DNA of 64,000 bases, taken from assembly GCF_002005225.1 (NCBI RefSeq), contig NZ_CP019724.1, forward strand, positions 6,217,501-6,281,500, given 5' to 3'. The notes below the pieces were generated by a model. It did not search any database, was not told where the DNA came from, and saw only the letters and a list, made by a program, of their open reading frames with translations. The translations under genes were made by a program, and so were the position numbers. The stretch is from Streptomyces pactum. Its GTDB lineage: Bacteria > Actinomycetota > Actinomycetes > Streptomycetales > Streptomycetaceae. How positions within the stretch are numbered: the first letter of the stretch is position 1; every line of letters starts with the position of its first letter. Positions 1 through 7,685 of this stretch are shown here, in pieces.

Positions 1-579
1 GCCGTGCGGGAGTTCGAAGCCGTCCGCGTCCAGCAGCCGGGCCCCGAGCGCCTGGAGCGCGCCCGCGCCCCCGTCCGACGTGCCCGAGTCGCCGCAGCCG
101 ACCAGGACCCGCCGCACCCCGGTGTCGAGCGCGGCGCGGATCAGCTCGCCGACGCCGTGGGTCGTCGTGGTGCCCGGGTCGCGCAGATCGCGGGGGACCA
201 GGGACAGGCCCGCGACGGCCGCCATCTCCACCACGGCGGTGTCCCCGGCGCCGAGCAGCGCGAAGTGGGTGCCGACGGGTTCGCCGACCGGGCCGGTGGC
301 GGCCAGCGCGACCAGCCGCCCGCCGGTCGCGGCGGCCAGCGCGACGGCCGTGCCCTCGCCGCCGTCCACCAGCGGGATCCGGTCGATCCCGGCGTCCGGC
401 AGCACCCGGCGGACACCGGCCGCGATGGCGTCCGCGGCGGCCTGGGCGGACAGGGACTCCTTGAAGCCGCTGGGGGCCACGACGACACGGTTCAGCACGG
501 ACGGCACGGACGGCACGGAGGGCGCGGAAGGCACTGAGGGCAGGGAAGGCGCGGAAGGCACTGAGGGCACTGAGGACAT
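1..579 (-). CDS. Glycerate kinase (GlxK/GarK type), C-terminal part cut by window edge
   Basis: ATP-dependent kinase that would phosphorylate D-glycerate to a phosphoglycerate feeding lower glycolysis. 193 residues are visible, about half of the usual ~380. Family motifs are APSGFKESLSA (about residues 35-45), VDGGEGT (71-77) and a GCGDSGTSDGGAGALQALG segment near residue 165. The ATG at 579 is chosen because AAGGAG lies 7-12 bases upstream and overlaps the stop of the permease gene before it, 11 bp away, suggesting translational coupling. The first ~28 residues are a Ser-Val/Ala-Pro repeat absent from usual family members; the conserved fold starts at about residue 29, so a start at the GTG of Val28 cannot be excluded, though no ribosome site precedes it. 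The family call is firm; which phosphoglycerate is made cannot be read here. Confidence 0.88.
   Translation of the reverse strand, partial: MSSVPSVPSAPSLPSVPSAPSVPSVPSVLNRVVVAPSGFKESLSAQAAADAIAAGVRRVLPDAGIDRIPLVDGGEGTAVALAAATGGRLVALAATGPVGEPVGTHFALLGAGDTAVVEMAAVAGLSLVPRDLRDPGTTTTHGVGELIRAALDTGVRRVLVGCGDSGTSDGGAGALQALGARLLDADGFELPHG
496..573 (-). repeat. 9-bp coding minisatellite at the N-terminus of the glycerate kinase
   Basis: About nine imperfect copies of a TCN-GYG-CCN unit encode Ser-(Val/Ala/Leu)-Pro triplets (residues 3-28) directly after the start codon. The unit is a multiple of three, so copy-number change would keep the frame. Confidence 0.8.
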
Positions 580-590
580 GGAGGACTCCT

Positions 591-2006
591 TCAACGGGTC
601 ACGGGTACGCCGAGCAGCGGCCAGACGGCGGCGGCGAAGAACAGCACGAGCGCGGCGGTCAGCGGTGCCAGGACGGCGGACAGCCGCAGCAGGTCGCGCG
701 GGGTGTAGGTGGGGGTGCCGGGGATGTCGGAGAAGAGCGTGACCGGCTTGGCGGAGGCCGGGAGCGTGTGGCAGAAGCCGGCCGCGGCGGTGGACGCGAG
801 CGCGGCGGCGACCGGGTTGACGCCGACGCCCACGGCCGCGGCGATCACCAGTGGCACCAGGACGGAGGACCGGGCCGAGCGGGACTGGAGAACCAGGTGG
901 GCCGCCGTGCTCACCGCGACCACGACCCCGAGGAAGACGGCCGGCGTGACGTCCGCCGGCAAGCCCGACACCAGCCACTCGGCCGCACCGGAGTCGGCGA
1001 GCGCGACGCCCATCGCCATGGTCGCCGCCATGAACAGCAGCAGGGACCAGGGAACGGTCTTCAGCGCGTCCTTGAGCCGCACGGTGCCGAGCGCGGGGGA
1101 GGAGGCGACGACCGCGCCGATCAGCGCCACCACCGCCGGGGAGACGTGGTGCAGCGGCTCGCTGCACCACAGGGTCACCACGGTGGCCAGCAGCGCGGCG
1201 CAGCGCTTCTCCGCCTGCGTCCAGGGACCGGTGACCGGGCTCTCGCTGTGCCGCTGTATCTCCTGTGCGGTGATCCGGACCGGGCCCTTGCGGTCCGCTC
1301 GCCGAGTGGTCGTCGACAGGACGGTCTCGGCGGCCAGATGGGAGGAGGTCACCGCCAGCGGCAGACCGAGCAGCAGCCACTGGGTGAAGCCGATCCGGTC
1401 CCCGGTCGCCTCCCACAGCACCGACACCGTGATCAGATGCGCGCCCGCGCCGATCAGGGTCGCCACCGCGGACAGCAGGATCACGGTCGGGAACAGCAGC
1501 GCCAGCATCACGACCAGTCGCTTCCGGTCGGCGAGGGCCTTGGCGAGGGCGAGGAACACCGGCAGCGCGAGCGCCGCCCGGCCCGAGGTGGCCGGCACCG
1601 CGAACGCCGTCACGACCAGCGCGGCCGTCGTCAGGTGCACCAACTGCCGTACGCTGCGCGCCCCGCCGACCAGGAACGCCGCCGCCCGCCCGGCCAGCCC
1701 GGTCCGGGCCACCGCCGCCGCCAGCACGAAGGCGCAGATCAGCAGCCACACCGTGTCGTCGCCGAGGGTGCCGAAGAGGGTGTCGCTGCTGATGACGCCG
1801 GTCGCGGTCAGCGCGAGTCCGGCGCCCAGCGCGATGTAGGTGTCGTCGATCGGCGTACCGATCCAGGCGCAGGTGGCCAGCGCGAACACGGCGAGGGTGA
1901 GGCGCGCGTCGCCACTGAGGGCGGGGAAGTTGGCGGGAACCGCCAGCAGCGCGCACAGGGACAGCGCCACGCAGAGGGCCGCCGCGAGGCGGAGGTTCAA
2001 CGTCAC
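591..2006 (-). CDS. SLC13/DASS-family anion (carboxylate) permease
   Basis: 471-residue polytopic membrane protein with about 11-12 hydrophobic segments. The sequence DDTVWLLICAFVLAAAVART (about residues 83-102) and the paired VPATSGRAALALP-type motif (about 137-149) resemble SLC13/divalent anion:sodium symporters and ArsB-like permeases. The start is GTG at 2006 with a GGGAG-like site about 13 bases upstream. Only 11 bp separate its stop from the glycerate kinase, so the pair looks like an uptake-plus-activation operon; glycerate or a related hydroxy/dicarboxylic acid is the inferred substrate. I see no cytosolic domain fusion. Substrate is inference from context; family assignment is fairly secure. 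Confidence 0.78.
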   Translation of the reverse strand: MTLNLRLAAALCVALSLCALLAVPANFPALSGDARLTLAVFALATCAWIGTPIDDTYIALGAGLALTATGVISSDTLFGTLGDDTVWLLICAFVLAAAVARTGLAGRAAAFLVGGARSVRQLVHLTTAALVVTAFAVPATSGRAALALPVFLALAKALADRKRLVVMLALLFPTVILLSAVATLIGAGAHLITVSVLWEATGDRIGFTQWLLLGLPLAVTSSHLAAETVLSTTTRRADRKGPVRITAQEIQRHSESPVTGPWTQAEKRCAALLATVVTLWCSEPLHHVSPAVVALIGAVVASSPALGTVRLKDALKTVPWSLLLFMAATMAMGVALADSGAAEWLVSGLPADVTPAVFLGVVVAVSTAAHLVLQSRSARSSVLVPLVIAAAVGVGVNPVAAALASTAAAGFCHTLPASAKPVTLFSDIPGTPTYTPRDLLRLSAVLAPLTAALVLFFAAAVWPLLGVPVTR

Positions 2007-2118
2007 GTCATCGAGGGTTCTCCCGGGCGGTGAGCCCTCAATGAGTCCGACATGAAGGAAACCTCACCAAAAAGCCGGTCAGCCCGGCGGCCGACCGGCC
2101 GCCGGTGGGCCGGGTGCG

Positions 2119-2781
2119 TCAGCCCGGCAGCCGGTACCCCATGCCCCGTACCGTCTCCACCCGCTGCGCCCCCAGCTTCTTGCGCAGCGCCCGCACGTAC
2201 ACGTCCACGATGTTGGAGCCCGGGTCGAAGTCGTAGCCCCACACGTGGGACAGGATCTGCTCCCGGGACAGGACCTGCCCCGGGTGCCGCAGGAACAGTT
2301 CGAGCAGCACGAACTCACGGGCCGTCAGGTCCACGGTCCGCTCCCCGGCACGGGCCCGGCGGGTGCGCAGGTCGAGGGAGAGGTCGCCGGACCTCAGCAC
2401 CGTCACCTCCGGTGCCCTGGCCGCCGTCCGCAGCCGCAGCCGTACCCGGGCGAGCAGTTCCTCGAAGCGGAACGGCTTGGTCATCCAGTCGTCCGCGCCG
2501 CCCTCCAGGCCGGCCACCGTGTCCCGTACGGAGTCCCGGGCGGTCAGCACGATCACCGGGGTCGTCACCCGGGACTCGCGCAGTTCGCGCAGGACCGTGA
2601 AGCCGTCCCGGCCGGGCAGCCCGATGTCCAGGACGACCAGGTCGAAGCCGCCGGTGAGGGCGTACTCGTAGGCGGCGTCGCCGTCGGCCACGGCGGTGGT
2701 GGTGAAGCCGTTGGCGCGCAGGCCCTTCTCGACGAAGGAGGCGATGCGCTCCTCGTCCTCGACGATGAGGATGCGGTTCAT
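2119..2781 (-). CDS. OmpR/PhoB-family response regulator
   Basis: 220 residues: receiver domain (1-118) with acidic pocket E8-D9, phospho-acceptor D52 in VVLDIGLPG and conserved lysine in MTKPFRFEEL, then a winged-helix DNA-binding domain (about 128-218) ending in the usual RGMGYRL motif. It is the last gene of a three-gene unit, starting 19 bp after the sensor kinase stop, with GAAGAGG as ribosome site. It presumably receives phosphate from that kinase and controls promoters that include its own. No target site can be derived from the sequence. Confidence 0.95.
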   Translation of the reverse strand: MNRILIVEDEERIASFVEKGLRANGFTTTAVADGDAAYEYALTGGFDLVVLDIGLPGRDGFTVLRELRESRVTTPVIVLTARDSVRDTVAGLEGGADDWMTKPFRFEELLARVRLRLRTAARAPEVTVLRSGDLSLDLRTRRARAGERTVDLTAREFVLLELFLRHPGQVLSREQILSHVWGYDFDPGSNIVDVYVRALRKKLGAQRVETVRGMGYRLPG

Positions 2782-2800
2782 GGGCGTGCCTCTTCCGGAA

Positions 2801-4300
2801 TCAGTCCAGTGTCAGTACGAAGGTGGCGCCGCCGCCCTCGGTGGTGCGCAGGGCGACCCGCCCGCCGTGGCCCTCGGCGATCGCCTTGACGATCGACAGC
2901 CCGAGTCCGGCGCCGGTTCCGCGCACCCCGCGCCGGGCCGTGCCGCGCCGGAAGCGCTCGAAGACGACCTCGGCGTCTTGCGGCTGGACCCCGGGTCCGG
3001 AGTCGGCGACGTAGAGCTCGACGCGGGTGTCGTCGGCGCGGGAGCCTATGCGGATGGTCTGGCCGGCGGTGGTGTGCTGCACGGCGTTCTGCGCGAGCTG
3101 CACCATGGCCTGGGTGATGCGCTGAGGGTCCAGCCGGGCCTCGCGGTCGGCGACCCCGTCCAGCACCCAGTCCCGGTCGCCGAGGGTGCGGGCCTTGACG
3201 TAGACGTCGGCGGTGAGTTCGGCGAGCTGGACCGGCTCGGGGGTGACGAAGTCGGGGCGTTCGGCCTTGGCGAGCAGCAGCAGGTCCTCGACGATGCGGC
3301 TCATCCGGTCCAGCTCGTCGGTGACGAGGCGGACGGTCTCCTCGCGTTCCGCCGGGTCGTCGCCCATCAGTTCCAGGTGGCCGCGCACGATGGTGATCGG
3401 GGTGCGCAGTTCGTGGCTCGCGTCGTCGACGAACCGGCGCTGGGTGGCGAAGGCGCGTTCCAGCCGGTCGAGCATTGCGTTGAAGGTCTCGGCGAGCGCG
3501 GCCACGTCGTCGTGTCCGTGCACCGGGATGCGCCGGGTCAGGTCCTGCTCGGTGAGCTGCGCGGCCGTGGTGCGCACCAGCCGCACCGGTTTGAGGATCC
3601 GGCCCGCGACCACCCAGGCGATGCCGGTCGTCATCAGCAGGGCGACGCCGGAGATGGCGAGCAGGACGCGGAACACCTCGTTCGCGCGGGCCTGTTCCCG
3701 CCCGGGGTGGAAGGCGACCACGAAGGCGGCCGCCGGCTCGCCGCCGTACCGGGCGACGGTGACCTTGGCCCAGCGGATGTCGCCCTGGGGCCGGTGCAGG
3801 GTGCCGGTGGAGTCGGGCGAGGCGTAGATGCGGCGCCTGGCGTCCGCGTCCTCGTGCAGGGGCAGGGCGACCGGGATCTCGCGCTGCTGGATGATCTGCG
3901 CGGGCTTGCTGCCCTTCTCGCCCACCAGGCCGATCAGTTCCTCGTCCAGGTCGGCGTACTGGCGTTCCAAAAAGACCCGCAGCAGCCGGCCCGGGTCGGT
4001 GAACGGGCGGCCGGTCTCCGGGTCGAAGCCCTGCTCCTCGAAGTTGGCGAACTCGCCGGCTTCCTGCGCGAGCAGGCCGTTGATCCGCTGGTCGGTGTCG
4101 CGCAGCAGGATCGAGCGGGTGGTCGCGGCCACCGAGGCGAGGGCGACCGCCATCACGAGCAGCAGCCACAGGAGGATGCGGACCCGGGCCGAGATCCGGC
4201 GGCGCTCGCGGTCAGCCGTCGTCGCCGGCTCCGTCGTCGGCGCCCCCGCCGGAGGCTCCGTCGTCGGACTCCTGGCCTCGGTCGTCGTCATCGTCGTCAT
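2801..4300 (-). CDS. Sensor histidine kinase with large extracytoplasmic domain and HAMP
   Basis: 499 residues: a Thr/Pro-rich cytoplasmic N-tail, TM1 (42-62), an extracytoplasmic sensor region of about 150 residues, TM2 (212-232), HAMP (233-285), dimerisation/phospho-acceptor box DDASHELRTPITIVRGHL with H296, then the ATPase domain with N-box (AQNAVQH), G1 (VADSGPGV) and G2 (GTGAGLGLSIV). This is EnvZ/BaeS-like class I architecture. The start at 4300 (or ATG 4291) lies inside the preceding small gene in another frame; no later ATG, GTG or TTG precedes TM1, so the overlap appears real. Partner of the downstream OmpR-type regulator. The signal is unknown. Confidence 0.93.
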   Translation of the reverse strand: MTTMTTTEARSPTTEPPAGAPTTEPATTADRERRRISARVRILLWLLLVMAVALASVAATTRSILLRDTDQRINGLLAQEAGEFANFEEQGFDPETGRPFTDPGRLLRVFLERQYADLDEELIGLVGEKGSKPAQIIQQREIPVALPLHEDADARRRIYASPDSTGTLHRPQGDIRWAKVTVARYGGEPAAAFVVAFHPGREQARANEVFRVLLAISGVALLMTTGIAWVVAGRILKPVRLVRTTAAQLTEQDLTRRIPVHGHDDVAALAETFNAMLDRLERAFATQRRFVDDASHELRTPITIVRGHLELMGDDPAEREETVRLVTDELDRMSRIVEDLLLLAKAERPDFVTPEPVQLAELTADVYVKARTLGDRDWVLDGVADREARLDPQRITQAMVQLAQNAVQHTTAGQTIRIGSRADDTRVELYVADSGPGVQPQDAEVVFERFRRGTARRGVRGTGAGLGLSIVKAIAEGHGGRVALRTTEGGGATFVLTLD

Positions 4301-4526
4301 CCGGAGGGCTGTCGGTCACCGGTGGCCGGGTCACCACCTGGTCGCTGGGCGTCGGCTCGGGCGAGGAGGAGGTGGGTGCCGGCGTCGGGGAGCCGCTCTC
4401 CAGCTCCACCTTGGCCGGAACCTTGGGTTCCTGCGGGCTGTCGGTGAGGGCGAAGCTGGTCGCGGCGATGCCGAGCGGGATCAGGACGACGGCCGCCAGG
4501 GCCGCCATCCGGCGAGAGAAGACCAT
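4212..4526 (-). CDS. Small exported acidic protein upstream of a two-component system
   Basis: 104 residues: an N-terminal hydrophobic segment (about 8-27, AALAAVVLIPLGIAATSFAL) that could be a signal peptide or anchor, then a Ser/Pro/Thr-rich linker and a strongly acidic tail with seven consecutive Asp. No known catalytic motif. It is the first gene of the sensor-kinase operon and shares 89 bases, out of frame, with the start of the kinase gene. Genes of this shape beside sensor kinases are often accessory or ligand proteins; here that is inference. I do not recognise a named family. Confidence 0.7.
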   Translation of the reverse strand: MVFSRRMAALAAVVLIPLGIAATSFALTDSPQEPKVPAKVELESGSPTPAPTSSSPEPTPSDQVVTRPPVTDSPPDDDDDDDRGQESDDGASGGGADDGAGDDG

Positions 4527-4613
4527 GTCCTTGATCCTGCGCCCGGTACCCGTCGTCCCGGATGAGTCCGCGATGAAGAACTCTTCATCAGGTACGGGGA
4601 CCGGGTCGCGGGC

Positions 4614-4895
4614 TCAGTTGTCGAGCCCGATGGCGAACGCCGCCTCCAGGTCGTGCTGCGAGTACGTCCGGAACGCCACGTGCGTGTCCGTGCCCTCCAC
4701 GCCCGGGATCTTGCTGATCCGGCCGGGGATGACCTCTGCCAGGTCCTCGTGCTCGTTCACCCGCACCATGGCGATCAGGTCGTAGGTGCCGGTGACGGAG
4801 AAGACCTCGCTGACGTTCTCCAGCGCGGCGATCTGCTCCGCGATCTCGGGGATCCGGTCCACGCTGGTCTTGATGAGGACGATCGCGCTGATCAC
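4614..4895 (-). CDS. Stand-alone Lrp/AsnC effector-binding (RAM) domain protein
   Basis: 93 residues, all accounted for by the alpha/beta RAM domain of Lrp/AsnC regulators: it begins ISAIVLIKTSVDRIPEIAEQ, has the central GTYDLIAMVRVNEHEDLAEV segment and ends after the last strand. There is no helix-turn-helix, so it cannot bind DNA alone. It may bind an amino acid or partner with a full-length Lrp-like protein. The ATG at 4895 overlaps the rhomboid stop by 4 bp (ATGA), so the two are co-translated. Such short forms are common in actinobacteria; their function is not settled. Confidence 0.9.
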   Translation of the reverse strand: MISAIVLIKTSVDRIPEIAEQIAALENVSEVFSVTGTYDLIAMVRVNEHEDLAEVIPGRISKIPGVEGTDTHVAFRTYSQHDLEAAFAIGLDN

Positions 4896-5653
4896 GGCTG
4901 TTTCTCTCCCTCGGGGGCCGTCACTGGAACGCTCTTCACTCTAGTCGTACGCCCGAACCGCACCCAGGCGAAGACGAAGCCCAGCCCGAAGCCGACCAGG
5001 TGCGCGAGGTACGCCACTCCCGGCCCGTCGCCGGCCCGCCCCGCCGCCGTCCACTGGAGAGCGGCCCAGAAGGGCAGGACGACCCAGGCCGGGAAGCGCA
5101 GCGGCAGGAAGAAGAGGAAGGGCAGGAGGCTGGTCACCCGGGCGTGCGGGAAGAGGAAGAGGAAGGCGCCGAGGGTCGCGGAGATCGCCCCCGAGGCGCC
5201 GACCAGGGACTGCGGGGAGTGGGCGTTGGCCCCCGCGTAGCCGAGCAGGGCCAGGTAGCCGCAGCCGAGGTAGAACAGGGCGAACTGGAGCCGGCCCATC
5301 CGTTCCTCGGTCATCGCGCCGAAGACGTAGAGGAAGAGCATGTTGCCCAGCAGGTGCACCCAGCTCCCGTGGACGAACAGCGCCGTGGCGGGGGTGAGGG
5401 CGGACCCGGGGGAGTCCTCGAACAGTTCTGCGGGGATTACGCCCCAGCGCCGGAAGTACGCGCGCTGCGCCGCGAGCAGTTCCTCCCCGGTGCCGTACAC
5501 CGGATTCAGGCCCGCCGCCGGGCTGATCAGGAAGAGCAGGCAGCACAGGACGATCAGCCCGTACGTCACCGGCGCGGACCGGCCCCGGGTCGTACGGGGC
5601 GTGCCGGGTGTCCTGACCGTCCTGAGGGCCGCCGTGCTCCAGTTGCGGATCAT
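4892..5653 (-). CDS. Rhomboid-family intramembrane serine protease
   Basis: 253 residues with six or seven transmembrane segments. Rhomboid signatures: H100 and N104 in WVHLLGNMLFLYVFG, catalytic Ser154 in LVGASGAISATLG, and catalytic His218 in VAYLAHLVGFGLGF. The fold is complete, so the protein is likely active in cleaving membrane-anchored substrates. The ATG at 5653 is preferred over a TTG at 5755, which would add 34 Arg-rich residues; neither has a strong ribosome site. Stop overlaps the start of the RAM-domain gene. The intergenic DNA to the right is shared with a divergent zinc-ribbon gene. Confidence 0.92.
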   Translation of the reverse strand: MIRNWSTAALRTVRTPGTPRTTRGRSAPVTYGLIVLCCLLFLISPAAGLNPVYGTGEELLAAQRAYFRRWGVIPAELFEDSPGSALTPATALFVHGSWVHLLGNMLFLYVFGAMTEERMGRLQFALFYLGCGYLALLGYAGANAHSPQSLVGASGAISATLGAFLFLFPHARVTSLLPFLFFLPLRFPAWVVLPFWAALQWTAAGRAGDGPGVAYLAHLVGFGLGFVFAWVRFGRTTRVKSVPVTAPEGEKQP

Positions 5654-5808
5654 GGACACAGAGCATGACGTAACGGGACGCAACCGCCCGGACCGCCTCG
5701 CCGCCGTGGACACGCGGGCGTCGGGTACCCGCCAGGCCGTAGGGTTACGAGCCAAACGCGCCGGGGGAGCCCGGCGCGGCCGACACCGGAAGAGAGCGAA
5801 CAGCCACG

Positions 5809-6048
5809 ATGACGGTTCCCCTGCCGACCGACACGACGCGGTGGCGCTGCACCCTCTGCGGCAACCTCACCCGCTTCGACGTGACCCGGGCCTCGAAGGT
5901 CGTCGAGTACGTGCACCTCGATCTGGCCGGTGAGCCGAACGTCGAGGAGCGCGAGGTACTCAGTGAGACCATCGAGTCGGTGCGGTGCCGCTGGTGCAAC
6001 GCCGTGGACCAGGTGGAACTCGTGGACAGGCCGGGTGCCGCCTCCTGA
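5809..6048 (+). CDS. Small zinc-ribbon protein
   Basis: 79 residues with two CxxC knuckles (C15-x2-C18 in RCTLCGN, and C60-x2-C63 in VRCRWCN), expected to bind one zinc ion. The region between them carries the conserved-looking segment ASKVVEYVHLDLAGEPNVEE. No enzyme motif. It starts 155 bp from the divergent rhomboid gene and is followed 61 bp later by the NYN-domain gene. I recognise it as a small conserved actinobacterial protein of unknown role; nucleic-acid or protein binding is a guess. Confidence 0.82.
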   Translation: MTVPLPTDTTRWRCTLCGNLTRFDVTRASKVVEYVHLDLAGEPNVEEREVLSETIESVRCRWCNAVDQVELVDRPGAAS

Positions 6049-6109
6049 CCGGAGCGGCCCCGCATGAGGTGATCCCGCGCGGGGTCACGCAGAGGCATTG
6101 GGGTGACGG

Positions 6110-7453
6110 ATGGTGGAGACACACGGCGGGGGGCCGGGCGACGGCGCCGCTGAGGTGCTCGACCGGCCGCTGCCCGACGGTGTGCGCCGCAGGGTCGTGC
6201 AGATCGTGTCCGACGGCTTCGGTGGACTCACCCTCGGTGAACTGCCGGCGCAGCTCAGACAGTACGCCCGGTTCGCCCCGAACCGCAGGGCCAAGTTCGC
6301 CGGCAACGCCATGGCCGCCGCCGTCGAGACCGACCCCCTGTTCCGCCAGCGCATCGGTGAGGCGTTCAGGGAGGCCCAGCCGGAACTGGCCGGGGCCCTG
6401 GACGCCGGCTCCCCGCCCCCGGCCGCGGACCCCCTCGACGTGGCGGCCGCCGCCTATGTGCTGCGGCCGCACGGCTGGGTGAAGCTGGTGACCGCCGCCG
6501 GCGAGGAGGTGCAGCGCGCGGACGCCGAGCGTGCCGACGAGGAGGGCCGCGCGGAGCTGGAGCGGCTGCACGAGGAGCTGGCCCGGGCCCGGGAGCACAC
6601 CAGGTCCGAGACCGAGCGGCTGCGTGCCGAGCTGGACGCGGCGAAGAAGGAGGCCGATGCGCTGCACCGCAAGCTGCGCTCGGCCCTCAGCGACGTCAAG
6701 CGCGGCGAGGCGGCGCTGCGCAAGATGCGAGCGGAGATGGACGCCGTCCGCGCCGAGGGGCACGCCCAGGTGTCCGCCGCCGAGAGCGAGACCCGGCGGC
6801 TCAAGACCCGGCTCGGGGAGGCGGAGGCGGCCCTGGAGGCCACCCGCAAGGCGGCCCGGGAGGGGCGCAGCGTCGAGGACATGCGGGTGCGGCTGCTGCT
6901 GGACACCCTGCTGGACGCGACGCAGGGGCTGCGCCGGGAGCTCGCGCTGCCCCCGGTGTCGGTGCGGCCCGCGGAGACGGTGGACGCGGTGGAACCCGGC
7001 CGGATGACGCCCAAGGACATCGCCGCCCGCGCCCTGTCCGACAACGACCCCGCCATCCTCGACCAGTTGCTCGCGCTGCCCCAGGCGCACCTGGTCGTCG
7101 ACGGCTACAACGTCACCAAGACCGGCTATCCGCAGATGCCGCTGGAGAAGCAGCGGCTGCGGCTGCTCGGCCAGCTCTCCCAGCTCGCCGCGCAGACCGG
7201 CGCCGAGATGACCTGCGTCTTCGACGGGGCCGAGCTGGTGGCGCCGGTGCTGCTCGCGCCGCCGCGCGGGGTGCGGGTGCTGTTCTCCAAGCCCGGGGTC
7301 ACGGCCGACGAGCTGATCCGCCAACTGGTGCGGGCCGAGCCGCCGGGCCGGCCGGTCATCGTCGTCTCCACCGACCGCGAGGTCGCCGACGGCGTGGCCC
7401 GGGCGGGCGCCAGGCCGGTGGCGTCCGCGGTGCTCCTCAAGCGGCTTTCCTAG
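6110..7453 (+). CDS. NYN-domain (YacP-like) putative RNase with long coiled coil
   Basis: 447 residues in three parts: an N-terminal helical domain (1-125), a charged Glu/Arg/Ala heptad region (about 130-270) predicted as coiled coil, and a C-terminal NYN/PIN-like nuclease domain (about 325-447). The nuclease part has the acidic hallmarks VVDGYNVTK, CVFDGAE and VSTDREVADGV, as in YacP/Rae1-type ribosome-associated mRNA nucleases. ATG at 6110 is the first in the frame after the zinc-ribbon gene. The coiled coil is an addition to the compact bacillar proteins and should give dimers or a rod. Ribonuclease activity is inferred from the family. Confidence 0.88.
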   Translation: MVETHGGGPGDGAAEVLDRPLPDGVRRRVVQIVSDGFGGLTLGELPAQLRQYARFAPNRRAKFAGNAMAAAVETDPLFRQRIGEAFREAQPELAGALDAGSPPPAADPLDVAAAAYVLRPHGWVKLVTAAGEEVQRADAERADEEGRAELERLHEELARAREHTRSETERLRAELDAAKKEADALHRKLRSALSDVKRGEAALRKMRAEMDAVRAEGHAQVSAAESETRRLKTRLGEAEAALEATRKAAREGRSVEDMRVRLLLDTLLDATQGLRRELALPPVSVRPAETVDAVEPGRMTPKDIAARALSDNDPAILDQLLALPQAHLVVDGYNVTKTGYPQMPLEKQRLRLLGQLSQLAAQTGAEMTCVFDGAELVAPVLLAPPRGVRVLFSKPGVTADELIRQLVRAEPPGRPVIVVSTDREVADGVARAGARPVASAVLLKRLS

Positions 7454-7505
7454 CCCCCTGCTTCACTTTCGTGTCAACCGCAACGTAGGCGACCTATGCC
7501 CGAAT

Positions 7506-7519
7506 TGACGGAACCGTCA
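7506..7519. promoter_or_regulatory. 14-bp palindrome (TGACGG-aa-CCGTCA) upstream of NlpC/P60 gene
   Basis: A perfect 6-2-6 inverted repeat sits about 100 bp upstream of the predicted promoter. A 10-bp direct repeat CGCAACGTAG flanks it (7479-7488 and 7520-7529). It could be an operator or part of an upstream hairpin ending the NYN transcript. Confidence 0.4.
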
Positions 7520-7603
7520 CGCAACGTAGCGTCAAGTGGGGGTTACTGCAGGTGAGTTGCGGCAAAGAATGCGGTGCGTAACCGGGATTTTTCGGCTGAG
7601 GAT

Positions 7604-7633
7604 TTGAACTGATCACGAGTGGGTCACTAGGGT
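7604..7633 (+). promoter_or_regulatory. Predicted vegetative promoter for the first NlpC/P60 gene
   Basis: TTGAAC (7604-7609), 18 bp, then TAGGGT (7628-7633), close to the streptomycete HrdB consensus TTGACN-N16-18-TAGNNT. It lies 53 bp before the GTG start at 7686, a sensible leader length. Confidence 0.5.
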
Positions 7634-7685
7634 CAGCCATCGAACCCTCGCACGGGTGATCCCTCTCAAGAAGGAGCTCGTCTCC

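Noticed and set aside
5654..5755. N-terminal extension of the rhomboid protease from TTG 5755
   Set aside because: The extra 34 residues are Arg/Ser-rich, unlike rhomboid N-termini, and lack a ribosome site; ATG 5653 gives a normal length.
7454..7685. c-di-AMP (ydaO) riboswitch upstream of the NlpC/P60 gene
   Set aside because: Some Streptomyces wall-hydrolase genes have one, but I cannot find the conserved core blocks here; only a promoter, a palindrome and a short repeat are visible.
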